From PALSA-660 sp963726435 (GTDB taxonomy: Bacteria > Actinomycetota > Coriobacteriia > Anaerosomatales > PALSA-660), in assembly GCA_963726435.1 (NCBI GenBank), contig CAVSCJ010000005.1:62001-126000 (forward strand): a stretch of 64,000 nucleotides of DNA, read 5' to 3'. Shown here one piece after another: positions 26,188 to 35,407 of this stretch (position 1 is its first letter; each line of letters starts with the position of its first letter). The position numbers and the translations under genes were made by a program. Below the pieces are notes generated by a model. The model did not search any database. It had not been told where the DNA came from and saw nothing but the letters and a program-made list of their open reading frames with translations.

Positions 26188-26756
26188 TACCGGCTCCCGC
26201 CCTTGATCAGCGACATAGCCTCGGCCCGGGTCGCCGCCTTCGTCCGGAATATCCCGCGGACGGCGGAGGTGGTGGTGATCGCGCCCGGCTTCTGTACGCC
26301 CCGCATGGACATGCAAAGGTGCTCCGCCTCGATCACGACGATCACGCCCTGGGGCTCCAGGCATTCGATGATCGTGTCGGCGATCTGAGATGTGAGGCGC
26401 TCCTGCACCTGGGGCCTCTTCGCGTACACGTCGACCACGCGCGCCAGCTTCGACAACCCGCAGATGCGGCCGTTCTCCCCGGGGATGTAGGCGACGTGCG
26501 CCCGGCCGACGAACGGAAGGAGGTGATGCTCGCAGACCGAGTAGAGAGGGATGTCGCGCACCAGCACCATCTCCTGGTGGCCTTCGTCGAAGGTGACGCT
26601 GAGGAACCTTCCCGCATCCTGGCCGAGCCCGGCGAAGATCTCCTCGTACATCTCCGCGACGCGCTGCGGCGTGTCGGAGAGACCCTCGCGCGCGGGGTCC
26701 TCCCCGACTCCCTCGAGGATGAGCCGAACGCCGGCCTCGATCTTGCCGCGGTCCAT
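26187..26756 (-). CDS. folE: GTP cyclohydrolase I, type IA
   Basis: FolE converts GTP to dihydroneopterin triphosphate. The 189-residue protein has the zinc ligands in YSVCEHHLLPFVGRAHVAYIP and EAEHLCMSMRGVQKPGA, with GLSKLARVVDVYAKRPQVQERLTSQI between. Length and motifs are standard. ATG 26756 follows GGGAGGGA. It lies 48 bp downstream of ftsH in the tilS-hpt-ftsH-folE-folP order seen in many Gram-positives. Confidence 0.97.
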   Translation of the reverse strand: MDRGKIEAGVRLILEGVGEDPAREGLSDTPQRVAEMYEEIFAGLGQDAGRFLSVTFDEGHQEMVLVRDIPLYSVCEHHLLPFVGRAHVAYIPGENGRICGLSKLARVVDVYAKRPQVQERLTSQIADTIIECLEPQGVIVVIEAEHLCMSMRGVQKPGAITTTSAVRGIFRTKAATRAEAMSLIKGGSR

Positions 26757-26804
26757 CGCGTCCCTCCCGGCTGTGGGCTCTGACCCGTGCGTGTCGTGAG
26801 GCTA

Positions 26805-28778
26805 TCAGGCGGAGGGCGCAGGTGCGACCTCTGGGGGTGTGCCCGATCCGGCTGCCGGCTTCTCGCCGGCGGACTTCTTGCTCCGCGTCCGGACAGGCTT
26901 CGGCTCCGCGTCCGGCTTCCCGGATGCCGCCTCGGAGGCCTCCTTGGCGAGGTACTCGTCCCAGCGACCTTCCAGCAGCGCCTCGACCTCGTCCTTGCCG
27001 AGCGTCTCCCGGTCGATCAGAGCCTGCGCCATGAGGTCGAGCTGAGCGCGGTGCTCCTCCAGTATCGCCTTGGCCCGGTCGAACGCACCGTCGAGAAGGG
27101 TGCGGACCTCCTTGTCGATCTCGAACGCTATCTCCTGTGAGTAGTCCGGGGTGGCGCCGAAATCGCGGCCCAAGAAGACCTCGTGCTGAGGCTCGCCGAG
27201 CGTCATCGGCCCGAGCTTGTCGGACATGCCGTACTGAGTGACCATCGCGCGGGCGATCTTGGTCGCGCGCTCGATGTCGTTGCTGGCCCCCGTGGTCACG
27301 TCGCCGAGGGCGATCTCTTCGGAGACTCGCCCGCCCAGAAGCGAGGCGAGCTCGTCGAGCATGTCGCGCTTGCTGCCGAGGAACTTCTCCTCCTCGGGGA
27401 GGTGCCACGTGCTGCCGAGGCTTCTGCCGCGCGGGATGATCGTCACCTTGTGGACCGTGTCGGTCCGAGGAAGGACGTGACCGACGATCGCATGACCGGA
27501 CTCGTGGTACGCGATGACCTTCTTCTCGTCGTCGGAGATCAGGCGGCTGCGGCGCTCGGGACCGGCGACCACGCGGTCGATCGCCTCTTCGAGTTCGACC
27601 ATCTCGATCTGCTTGCGTCCGTGTCGCGCCGAGAGCAACGCGGCCTCGTTGACGAGGTTCGCGAGGTCGGCGCCCGTGAATCCGGGGGTGCGGCGCGCGA
27701 GGACCTCGACGTCGATGTCCGAGTTCATGGGCTTGCCCTTGATATGGACCTTGAGGATGGCGACCCGGCCCTTGAGGTCCGGACGGTCCACGACGACCTG
27801 CCGGTCGAAGCGCCCGGGACGCAGGAGCGCGGGGTCGAGGATGTCGGGGCGGTTCGTCGCCGCGATCAGTATCACGTTGTCCTTGATGTCGAAACCGTCC
27901 ATCTCGACGAGAAGCTGGTTGAGCGTCTGCTCTCGCTCGTCATGGCCGCCGCCCAAGCCAGCTCCGCGGTGACGCCCGACCGCGTCGATCTCGTCCACGA
28001 AGACGATGCAGGGGCTGGCCGCCTTGGCCTGCTCGAACAGGTCCCGGACGCGGCTCGCGCCGACGCCCACGAACATCTCCACGAAGTCCGAGCCGGAGAT
28101 CGAGAAGAAGGGCACGCCGGCCTCACCGGCGACCGCGCGAGCGAGCAGCGTCTTGCCTGTGCCCGGAGGGCCGACCAACAGCACTCCCTTGGGGATCTTC
28201 GCGCCGAGCGCCTGGAACTTGCCGGGGTTCTCGAGGAACTCCTTGATCTCCTGCAGCTCCTCGACAGCCTCGTCCACACCCGCGACGTCCTTGAACGTCA
28301 CGCGCGGCTGGTCGCGCGTCATGCGTTTCGCCTTGGCCTTGCCGAAGGACATGACGCGGTTGTTGCCACCCTGCATCGACTGCATGAAGAAGAACATCAC
28401 GCCCACGATGAGCAGGATCGGGAGCAGGTTGATAGCGATCGTCAGCCAAGCGCTCGGCTTCTGCGGGTTGACGTCGAAGACGCCCGGGAACCTCTGCACG
28501 AGGTCCGCGACGGCGTTGTCGCCGATGTAGTTGGCGGTGAACTGGCTGGTCTTCTTCGCGGCCTGGTCCGCGGCGGTCTTGTAGTAGGTGCCCTCGATGA
28601 CCTGGTCGCTGGCGAGCACGGTGGCCTGAACGACCCGGCTCGACTCCACCGCCTGGTAGAACTCGCCCGTTGTGAGCTGGTCCACCGGCTGACCGGGGTT
28701 CGTGTACATCGAGATGACGTAGGCGACCGCCGCCAGGATCAGCAGATACAGGGCGATCGTGCGGATGTTGCGATTCAA
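26805..28778 (-). CDS. ftsH: ATP-dependent zinc metalloprotease FtsH
   Basis: FtsH degrades misfolded or regulatory membrane and cytosolic proteins as a hexamer. The 657-residue protein has TM1 (about 7-24), an extracytoplasmic domain with ANYIGDNAVADLVQ, TM2 (about 112-131), Walker A GPPGTGKT at 203-210, Walker B CIVFVDEIDAVG, the arginine finger in LDPALLRPGRFDRQV, the zinc site HESGH, and the third ligand region GASNDIERAT. The C-terminal tail is basic then Pro/Ala-rich. The TTG start at 28778 is supported by AGGAGG eight bases upstream. Intact, with no frameshift. Confidence 0.97.
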   Translation of the reverse strand: MNRNIRTIALYLLILAAVAYVISMYTNPGQPVDQLTTGEFYQAVESSRVVQATVLASDQVIEGTYYKTAADQAAKKTSQFTANYIGDNAVADLVQRFPGVFDVNPQKPSAWLTIAINLLPILLIVGVMFFFMQSMQGGNNRVMSFGKAKAKRMTRDQPRVTFKDVAGVDEAVEELQEIKEFLENPGKFQALGAKIPKGVLLVGPPGTGKTLLARAVAGEAGVPFFSISGSDFVEMFVGVGASRVRDLFEQAKAASPCIVFVDEIDAVGRHRGAGLGGGHDEREQTLNQLLVEMDGFDIKDNVILIAATNRPDILDPALLRPGRFDRQVVVDRPDLKGRVAILKVHIKGKPMNSDIDVEVLARRTPGFTGADLANLVNEAALLSARHGRKQIEMVELEEAIDRVVAGPERRSRLISDDEKKVIAYHESGHAIVGHVLPRTDTVHKVTIIPRGRSLGSTWHLPEEEKFLGSKRDMLDELASLLGGRVSEEIALGDVTTGASNDIERATKIARAMVTQYGMSDKLGPMTLGEPQHEVFLGRDFGATPDYSQEIAFEIDKEVRTLLDGAFDRAKAILEEHRAQLDLMAQALIDRETLGKDEVEALLEGRWDEYLAKEASEAASGKPDAEPKPVRTRSKKSAGEKPAAGSGTPPEVAPAPSA

Positions 28779-28817
28779 ACGAAAGACCTCCTCGAGCGGC
28801 TTCGCCCGATCCGGCCG

Positions 28818-29378
28818 TCAGTCCTGATAGGCCGACGGCTTGAGAACGCCGATGTACGGCAGGTTGCGATAGCGCTCCGCGAAATCGAGTCCGTAGCCGA
28901 CGACGAATTCGTCGGGCACGGAGAATCCTATGTACCTGCAGGAGATGGGTACCCGCTGTTTGCCTTCTTTGCTCAGAAGGGTCACCACTTCCAGGCTGGC
29001 CGGCTTGCGGCTCGCCAGGTTCTTCAGAAGGTACTTGAGCGTGAGCCCTGTATCGATGATGTCCTCTACGACCAGAACGTGACGCCCCTCGATCTGCTCG
29101 TCGAGGTCCTTGAGGATGCGGACGACGCCAGACGACTTCGTCGAGGAACCGTACGACGAGACCGCCATGAAGTCGATCTCGACCGGCACGTCCACCGCAC
29201 GCGACAGGTCCGCCAGGAACAGAGCGGCGCCGCGCAGGACCGCTACCAGCAGCAGGGTCTCGCCGTCGTAGTCACGGGTTATCTGCGCGCCCATCTCGCG
29301 GACGCGCTCGTCTATCTGCTCTTTCGAGATGACCACGGACTCGATGTCGGGATGGATCACGTGAAGGTCCTCTTTCAT
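28818..29378 (-). CDS. hpt: Hypoxanthine phosphoribosyltransferase
   Basis: Hpt salvages hypoxanthine and guanine with PRPP. The 186-residue protein has LLLVAVLRGAALFLADLSRA (LRG loop), SYGSSTKSSGVVRILKDLD (flexible catalytic loop), VLVVEDIIDTGLTLKYLL (PRPP motif EDIIDTG) and the base-binding YGLDFAERYRNLPYIG. ATG 29378 overlaps the tilS stop by four bases, a conserved pairing. It lies 39 bp before ftsH. Confidence 0.97.
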   Translation of the reverse strand: MKEDLHVIHPDIESVVISKEQIDERVREMGAQITRDYDGETLLLVAVLRGAALFLADLSRAVDVPVEIDFMAVSSYGSSTKSSGVVRILKDLDEQIEGRHVLVVEDIIDTGLTLKYLLKNLASRKPASLEVVTLLSKEGKQRVPISCRYIGFSVPDEFVVGYGLDFAERYRNLPYIGVLKPSAYQD

Positions 29379-30767
29379 GGTCGCGGCGTCCAATGCAGCC
29401 GGATGGCCCTCTTCGTGCCGGGACCCACCCGGTAGTCCTCGCTCATCCTCACTCCGGCGACCCATACGATACGCTCGCCGTCGCGCACGACGGGGACGAG
29501 CGGGCGGCGCCTCGCAGGCACCTTGGCGTCGGTGAGAACATCCTGCAGCTTTCGGCTGCCCTCCATGCCCAGCGGGCGCATGCGGTCTCCGGGACGGACG
29601 GAATCGACGACGAGCCCCTCGCGCACGGCGTCAAGGTCGATCAGGGCGCTCGCGGAGTCGGTGTCGATGCCGTCAGGGCCGGCCGGCTCGGCGGTGACGC
29701 TCCCCGCCTCGCCTAGGTCGAGCATCCCCGGGACGTTGAGCAGAGATGGTGCCAACGCTCGCGCCATGCCCGCCTTCCGGGAAATGACGAGTGTACCGTA
29801 CTCGTCGAACGCTCGCAGCCGTCCGGGCAGGTCTCGAGAGAAGCCGTCTTGCGCGAGCCCGTCGCACACGGCCTCCAGGTGCTCGAACTCGAGGCGTGAG
29901 GCCTCGGGGAACGCGGCGAACACCGCGCGGCGAAGCATGCGGCGCAGGAGCGGCGCGCGGGAGCGACGATGCGGCACGGGCGATCCGCAGCTCGCCTCCG
30001 CGGGACTCCACGTAGGCGGCCTCAGCCTCCGCGGCCTCTCCGTCGAGCAGATCGTCCTCTTCGGACATGACTCGGAGCGTGCGAGCCAGGGTGGTATCGA
30101 ACCTCGGGTTGATCTCGCGCAGGAGCGGGACCACGTCCGCGCGTACGCGGGCGCGAAGGCGCGAGGTATCGAGGTTGGTCGCGTCCTCCCGCCACGTCTG
30201 CCCCAGAGCCGCGAGGTAGCCCGTCACGTCCGCGCGCGTGCAGTCCAGAAGCGGGCGGACGACCCGTCCGCGGCGATACGGCGGGGAGACCAGACCGGAG
30301 ACGCCGGTCCCCTGTGCCAAGCGCATGATCATCGTCTCGGCGCGATCGTCGAACGTATGCGCGGTGGCGATGCGGCCCGCCGCAGGCTCGACTCCCGCCT
30401 CCGTGCAGCGCGCGTCGAGCTCCTCGTCGGCGAAGCGGTAGCGGACGCGACGGCCGGCGTCCTCCACGTTAAGCCCGGCCTCCTCCGCGTAGGCGCCTAC
30501 GTCGTATGCCACGACACGGCACAGGACCCGCAACTCGCCGCAGAGCCGCTCGACGAACTCGGCATCGCTGCCGGCCGCCTCGCCGCGCAACCGGTGGTTG
30601 ACATGCAGCACCGACAGCCACTGTCCGGCGGCCTTCGATCCGACGAGCCAACGCAGGAGTGCGACCGAGTCGGCGCCCCCCGAGACCATCGCGACGACCG
30701 GCCCGCCTTCGGCGAACATCGCGCGTGCGGCCGCGGTGGCGGCCGCGATGTCTGGCAGGGTGCTCAT
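29375..30767 (-). CDS. tilS: tRNA(Ile)-lysidine synthase (one frameshift)
   Basis: TilS modifies C34 of tRNA-Ile(CAU) to lysidine, using ATP and lysine. The N-terminal PP-loop domain shows SGGADS at 29-34, LHVNHRLRGEAAGSDAEFV, IATAHTFDDRAETMIMRLAQGTG and WREDATNLDTSRLRARVRADVVPLL. A frame break near 29965 joins to the C-terminal part (LRRMLRRAVFAAFPEASRLEFEH; RPGDRMRPLGMEGSRKLQDVL; RIVWVAGVRMSEDYRV), the TilS substrate-binding domains. Combined length is about 464 residues. It heads the tilS-hpt-ftsH-fol operon. Confidence 0.95.
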
Positions 30768-30830
30768 GCGAGTAGCGTACCGCGCCTGGAGTGCCCGCGG
30801 TGGTGCGAGGGTCTCGGAACCGAAGGGCAG

Positions 30831-32549
30831 CTATCCGAGCTCGCGCTCGAAGACCTTGTCGATAGCGAGGATGTCGGTCGACGAGATGATGCCGAGCAGG
30901 CGTCCGGGATCGACCGGGTCCACGACTGGGACACGATCGAGATCGCCCTCCGACATGATGGCCGCGACGTCGCCGACGGACCGATCGGGCGAGGTGGTGA
31001 CCACTCGCGTGACCATCAGCGCCGACACCGGGGTGACCGCCCTCTCCTGGGCCGGCAGGTCACGCACGTCCGAAAGACTCACGAAGCCGACCAATCGGGC
31101 GTCGTCGGTGACCGGAAAGCCCTTCCGCCGGTGCTTGAGAACGTAGTCATCGAGGAAGACCTGCACCGATGCGTCCACGGGCACGGTCATGACCGTGCTG
31201 GTCATGATGTCACGCACGCTCAGGCCCATGAGGCGGTCCACATAGTCCTCACGGCGCCACCTCTGGCGCTTCGAAACGGAGACTCGACCGGCTACCGTGT
31301 AGGCGACCACCGACGCCACGAGCCCCGGTATCAGATACCCCGCGCCGCCGGTCGACTCGGCGACGAAGACCGCGGCCGCGATAGGCGTGTTGTAGCCCGC
31401 GGCGAGGAACGCCGCCATGCCGACGACCGGGAACAGCGGGCCATTCGCACCCGGGACCAAGCCCCGCAGTGTGGAGCCCGCCGCCGCGCCCATCGCGATC
31501 ATCGGGATGAACAGGCCGCCCGCGGCGCCACTTCCGATGGTGGCCACGGTCGCGCCGACCTTGAGCAGCAGGAATTCGAACGACTCCACGGGTCCCGCCG
31601 CGCCGGACGTCAGGCGTCCGATGGCCTCGTACCCCGTCCCAAGCACCGACGCACTGCCGAAGAGGGCCAGACCGCCCAAGGCCAGGATCCCGACTACGAG
31701 CCCGCCGATCGCGGTGCGTGCCCAGAGCGGCAGACGGACGCGTCCGGCCAACCGTTCTGCCGCATGAAGAGAACGCACGAACAGCCGGGCCACGAACCCC
31801 ACGATCAGTCCGAGAAGCACCGCGTAGCCCAGGTCCGGGACCGACAGCACGTACTTCTCGGTCGCCTTGAAGAGAGGTTCGACACCCAGAAACTGCACCA
31901 GGACCAGGTACGACGCGACCGAACCGACCAGCGACGGGATCAGGGCCTCATGCGCCATGTCGTCCATGTAGGGAACCTCGAGTGCGAAGATCACACCCGT
32001 GAGGGGCGCCTTGAATATCGCGGCGACGCCCGCGGCGGCTCCGGCGACCGCCATCTTCTTCACGTCTTCCTCGCCGTAGCCGAAGCGCGCGAGCTTCCGA
32101 GTCAGCAGCGAACCGATCGCGCCACCGAGATGGATCGACGGCGCCTCCATGCCCGCGCTTCCGCCAAGACCGACCGTCGCCAGCGCAGCCAGGACCTTGC
32201 CCGGCACCGAGCGGTAGGAGAAGACACCGCCGTGCTCGTGGTACGCCTCGATGTACTCCTCGGTCCCTTGGATGGAGGGGTCTTCGGTCGTCTTCTGCAT
32301 GAGCAGGCCGGAGATCAGGAGGCCGATGGTGGGAAGCAGCAGGATGGTCGCGGGCGTGAGGAGACGACTCGAGTTCTCCCACAGCACGCCGTATGCGACG
32401 AGGTCGATCAGGGTCACCGCAGCGCCGACGAGGACGCCGACGACCAGCGCGGGAAGGAACTGGCGGCGTACCTGGACCCACAGGTCGGCGGTCCCCTTGC
32501 GGGTCGCCAGAACGTAGTCGGACACGCGAGAACTCGGCGTACGCTTCAA
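30831..32549 (-). CDS. ClC-family chloride channel-like protein with CBS pair
   Basis: This membrane protein has about 572 residues from the TTG at 32549. The ClC core includes GGSAGMEAPSIHLG (the gating glutamate E135 retained), APLTGVIFALEVPY, and GGLFIPMIAMGAAAG. Two CBS domains occupy the last 125 residues (VRDIMTSTVMTVPVDASVQ; VSALMVTRVVTTSPDRSVGD). The internal proton glutamate of antiporters (E203 in ClC-ec1) is valine (V192), as in eukaryotic ClC channels. TTG 32549 follows GGAGGG; an upstream ATG at 32597 sits five bases from a terminator stem and is less likely. CBS domains suggest nucleotide regulation. Confidence 0.88.
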   Translation of the reverse strand: MKRTPSSRVSDYVLATRKGTADLWVQVRRQFLPALVVGVLVGAAVTLIDLVAYGVLWENSSRLLTPATILLLPTIGLLISGLLMQKTTEDPSIQGTEEYIEAYHEHGGVFSYRSVPGKVLAALATVGLGGSAGMEAPSIHLGGAIGSLLTRKLARFGYGEEDVKKMAVAGAAAGVAAIFKAPLTGVIFALEVPYMDDMAHEALIPSLVGSVASYLVLVQFLGVEPLFKATEKYVLSVPDLGYAVLLGLIVGFVARLFVRSLHAAERLAGRVRLPLWARTAIGGLVVGILALGGLALFGSASVLGTGYEAIGRLTSGAAGPVESFEFLLLKVGATVATIGSGAAGGLFIPMIAMGAAAGSTLRGLVPGANGPLFPVVGMAAFLAAGYNTPIAAAVFVAESTGGAGYLIPGLVASVVAYTVAGRVSVSKRQRWRREDYVDRLMGLSVRDIMTSTVMTVPVDASVQVFLDDYVLKHRRKGFPVTDDARLVGFVSLSDVRDLPAQERAVTPVSALMVTRVVTTSPDRSVGDVAAIMSEGDLDRVPVVDPVDPGRLLGIISSTDILAIDKVFERELG

Positions 32550-32601
32550 CGAACCCTCCGGCCCCGGTGCGGTCTTCGCCCGCTCCGAGCATAGCATCGC
32601 A

Positions 32602-32634
32602 GCGAAGGGCGCCGGATCTTCCGGCGCCCTTCGC
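32602..32634 (-). terminator. Strong hairpin terminator after livF
   Basis: gcgaagggcgccgg (32602-32615) pairs perfectly with ccggcgcccttcgc (32621-32634) across a 5-nt loop. It begins 24 bp after the livF stop on the minus strand and precedes the ClC gene. There is no long U run on either side, but a 14-bp GC stem between operons is a convincing transcript end. Confidence 0.7.
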
Positions 32635-32658
32635 TTGAGGTCTCTTGCCCTTGACCTG

Positions 32659-33385
32659 CTACGTCTCGCCGAGGTAGGTCTTGCGCACCTGCTCGTTGAC
32701 GAGCAGCTCCTTGCCCGGCCCTTCGAGCGCCACCTTCCCGGTCTCGAGCACGTAGCCGCGGTCGGCGATCTGCAGGGCCATCGCCGCGTTCTGCTCGACG
32801 AGCAGGATCGTGATGCCCTTGTCGTTCAGCTTCTTCGAGTGTCTCGAAGATGATCTCGACGACGACCGGGGCGAGCCCCATCGACGGCTCGTCGAGCATG
32901 AGCAGCTTCGGATCGGCCATGAGTCCCCGTGCCGTCGCGAGCATCTGCTGCTCGCCGCCCGAGAGGGTGCCGCCCTTCTGCAGGCGCCGCTCCTTCAGGC
33001 GCGGGAAGAGCTCGTAGGCCCACGCCATGGACTCCTTGACGCCCGCGACGTCCTTCGTGCGCAGGAACGCGCCCATCTCGAGGTTCTCCTCGACCGATCA
33101 TGCGCGGGAAGATGTGCCGGCCCTCGGGGACCTGGATGATGCCCTTTGCCGTCACCTGGTGCACCGGCATGCCGGAGATGGTCTCCCCCATGAACTTGAT
33201 CGAGCCCGTGCGCGGGCTGCAGCAGACCGGAGATCGGTCCGGAGCGTCGTGGACTTGCCGGCGCCGTTCGCGCCGATGAGCGTGACGATCTCGCCCTTGT
33301 CGACGTGCAGGCTGATGCCCTTGAGGGCCTCGATCTGGCCGTAGAAGGTGTGGATGTCGTCGACCTTGAGTACGTTCTCAGCCAT
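32659..33385 (-). CDS. livF: Branched-chain amino acid ABC transporter ATPase LivF (several frameshifts)
   Basis: LivF is the second ATPase of the high-affinity Leu/Ile/Val importer. It starts MAENVLKVDDIHTFYGQIEALKGISLHV at 33385, with LIGANGAGKSTTLRT (Walker A). After breaks near 33225 and 33105 it continues with KGIIQVPEGRHIFPRM, LQKGGTLSGGEQQMLATARGLM and LLMLDEPSMGLAPVVV. A last break near 32835 leads to the tail KELLVNEQVRKTYLGET ending at 32659. About 241 residues when joined, normal for LivF. The start overlaps livG by 8 bases. Confidence 0.93.
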
Positions 33386-34182
33386 CGGTGCCGCCCTGCG
33401 CCTGAGCCATCATCGCTTCGGCGCCCTTGCCCAGGTACGCCTCGATGACCTTCGGGTCGCGCTGGATCTCCGCGGGCTTGCCCTCGGCGATGAGCTCGCC
33501 GAAGTCCAGAACGTAGATCCGGTCGGCGATGTCCATGACGACCTTCATGTCGTGCTCGATCAGCAGGACGGTGACCCCGGTGTCGCGGATCCGACCGATG
33601 AGCTTCGTGAGCGACTTCGTCTCCTGCGGGTTCATGCCGGCCGCGGGCTCGTCGAGCAGGATGAGCTTGGGTTCGGTCGCCAGCGCCCGCGCGATCTCGA
33701 GACGGCGCTGGTCTGCCGTAGGGCAGGTTCTTCGCGAGCTCGTTGGCCTTGTCGGCCAGGCCGACGAAGCGCAGCCGGACTTGAGCGCCTCGTCGACCGT
33801 GTGCTGCTCCTCGCGCTTGAACGCCGGCGTGCGCAGCACCGCGCCGAGCGGGCCGGCCTTCGAACGGCTGTGCCGGCCGACCATGACGTTCTCGAGCGTG
33901 GTCATGTTCGCGAAGAGCCGGATGTTCTGGAAGGTGCGGGCGATGCCCATCTTGCAGACCTCGTGCGGCTTGCGCCCGCCGAGCTCCGTGCCGTCGAAGA
34001 GCACGGAGCCCTCGGTCGCCCTGTAGATGCCGGTCATGAGGTTGAAGAACGTCGTCTTGCCGGCGCCGTTCGGTCCGATGAGCGCGACGATCTCGCCCTC
34101 GTCGATGTGCAGGTCGACGTTCGCAGACGGCCCTGAGGCCCCCGAACATCATGGTCACGTTCTCAGCTTGGATGACGGACAA
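33378..34182 (-). CDS. livG: Branched-chain amino acid ABC transporter ATPase LivG (several frameshifts)
   Basis: LivG is the first ATPase of the importer. From the TTG at 34182 (GGAG eight bases upstream; GTG 34200 is an alternative) it reads LSVIQAENVTMMFGGLRAV. It breaks near 34137, then GEIVALIGPNGAGKTTFFNLMTGIY, GIARTFQNIRLFANMTTLENVMVG, a break near 33780 and another near 33720, then RRLEIARALATEPKLILLDEPAAGMNPQET and VTVLLIEHDMKVVMDIADRI. The insert with RTFQN...ENVMVGRH is the LivG hallmark. About 267 residues joined. Confidence 0.94.
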
Positions 34183-34218
34183 GGTCGCTACTCCGATCAC
34201 ACGTCGTCGGGGGTGATG

Positions 34219-35404
34219 TCACGGTTGCTCGGTATCCCACAACTGCATGTCCTCTTCGGCGAGGACGCGCTCGTCCTCGGGGTGCAGTTCCAGCGCTCGA
34301 CGTTTGCTCGGGATCATGCCCTGTGGTCGTACGGCCATCATGACGACCATGAGCAGGCCGAACACGAGGAACCGGTAGCCGGTGATCGCCGAGGTCGCGT
34401 CGCCCGGAGAGCTTGATGACGCCGGCGACCATGAGGCCCTGGATGAGGTCGGGAACGCCGCGGATCAGCAGCGCGCCGACGATGACGCCCGGGATCGAGC
34501 CCATGCCGCCGAGCACGACGATGCACACGACGAAGACCGACTCCATGAACGTGAACGACTCGGGCGAGATGAACTGCTGCACGTAGGCGAACGTCACGCC
34601 CGCGATACCGCCCGACATCGCACCGAGCGAGAACGCCCACAGCTTCTGCGTCCTGATGTTGACGCCGCAGGCCGCGGCCGCCACCTCGTTCTCGCGCATG
34701 GCGACCCATGCGCGACCGAGCCGCGAGTCGTCCAGCCGCCGGATGATGATGATGGCGCCGATGATGAGCAGCAGCACGACGAAGTACCAGAAGAGGTTCG
34801 TCCCGAACGACGAACTGCGCCGATCGGCGTCGGGAAGCGGACGTTGTCCGCAGCCACGTCGCGCCGGCCACGGCGGGACCATCATCTCGCTGCCGCGAGG
34901 CAGGCCCGTCGCGCCGTTGGAGAGGCCGAGGAAGTCGTTGTTGAGCAGATGCGCACGATCTCGCCGAAGCCGAGCGTGACGATCGCGAGGTAGTCGCCCC
35001 GCAGCCTCAGGACCGGGAAGCCGAGCGCGAGACCCGTCATCGCGCCCGCCGAGCGCCGCCGGGGATGAGCATCAGCGCAGTAGGTCGCGCCGCCGAGTGC
35101 TGCCCGAGACGGCCTGGCCGATGAGAACGCCCGCGTAGCCGCCCATCGCGTAGAACGCGATGTAGCCCAGGTCGAGCAGGCCGGCGTAGCCGACGACGAT
35201 GTTGAGCCCGAGCGCGAGCAGCACCCAGATGCCGACGATGACGAGGATGCGGACGAGGAACCCGAGCCCGGACGCGGCCTGGAGCACGACCGGCACGATG
35301 ATCAGCGCCAGCGCGATGACCGCCTAGAGCGCGATCTTCTTCGGCGGCGATCTGGCCGCCTTGCTGGCTGACGCTTGCCGTTCGATGCCTGTCGCGTCGG
35401 TCAT
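34219..35404 (-). CDS. livM: Branched-chain amino acid ABC permease LivM (frameshifts and an in-frame amber codon)
   Basis: LivM is one of two permease subunits. It starts MTDATGIERQASASKAARS at 35404; codon 27 is TAG (35326-35324), followed in the same frame by AVIALALIIVPVVLQAASGLG, VGIWVLLALGLNIVVGYAGLLDLGYIAFYAMGGY. After breaks near 35080, 35050, 34950, 34870 and 34815 come RLDDSRLGRAWVAMRENEVAAAACGVN (the EAA-like permease loop) and FMESVFVVCIVVLGGMGSIPGVIVG. The tail reads HPEDERVLAEEDMQLWDTEQ and ends at 34219. Size is about 393 residues. The amber codon is most simply a base-call error. Confidence 0.9.
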
Positions 35405-35407
35405 CGG

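Noticed and set aside
27183..29435. A 750-codon plus-strand open frame
   Set aside because: It is antisense to ftsH and hpt, has no recognisable domain, and its composition mirrors the third-codon GC bias of the real genes.
29523..32594. A 1023-codon open frame on the plus strand
   Set aside because: It runs antisense to tilS and the ClC gene, which have complete family motifs; its Arg/His/Asp-rich composition is typical of a high-GC shadow frame.
32549..32597. ATG at 32597 as start of the ClC gene
   Set aside because: It lies five bases from the terminator stem with no room for a promoter or ribosome site; TTG 32549 has GGAGGG at good spacing.
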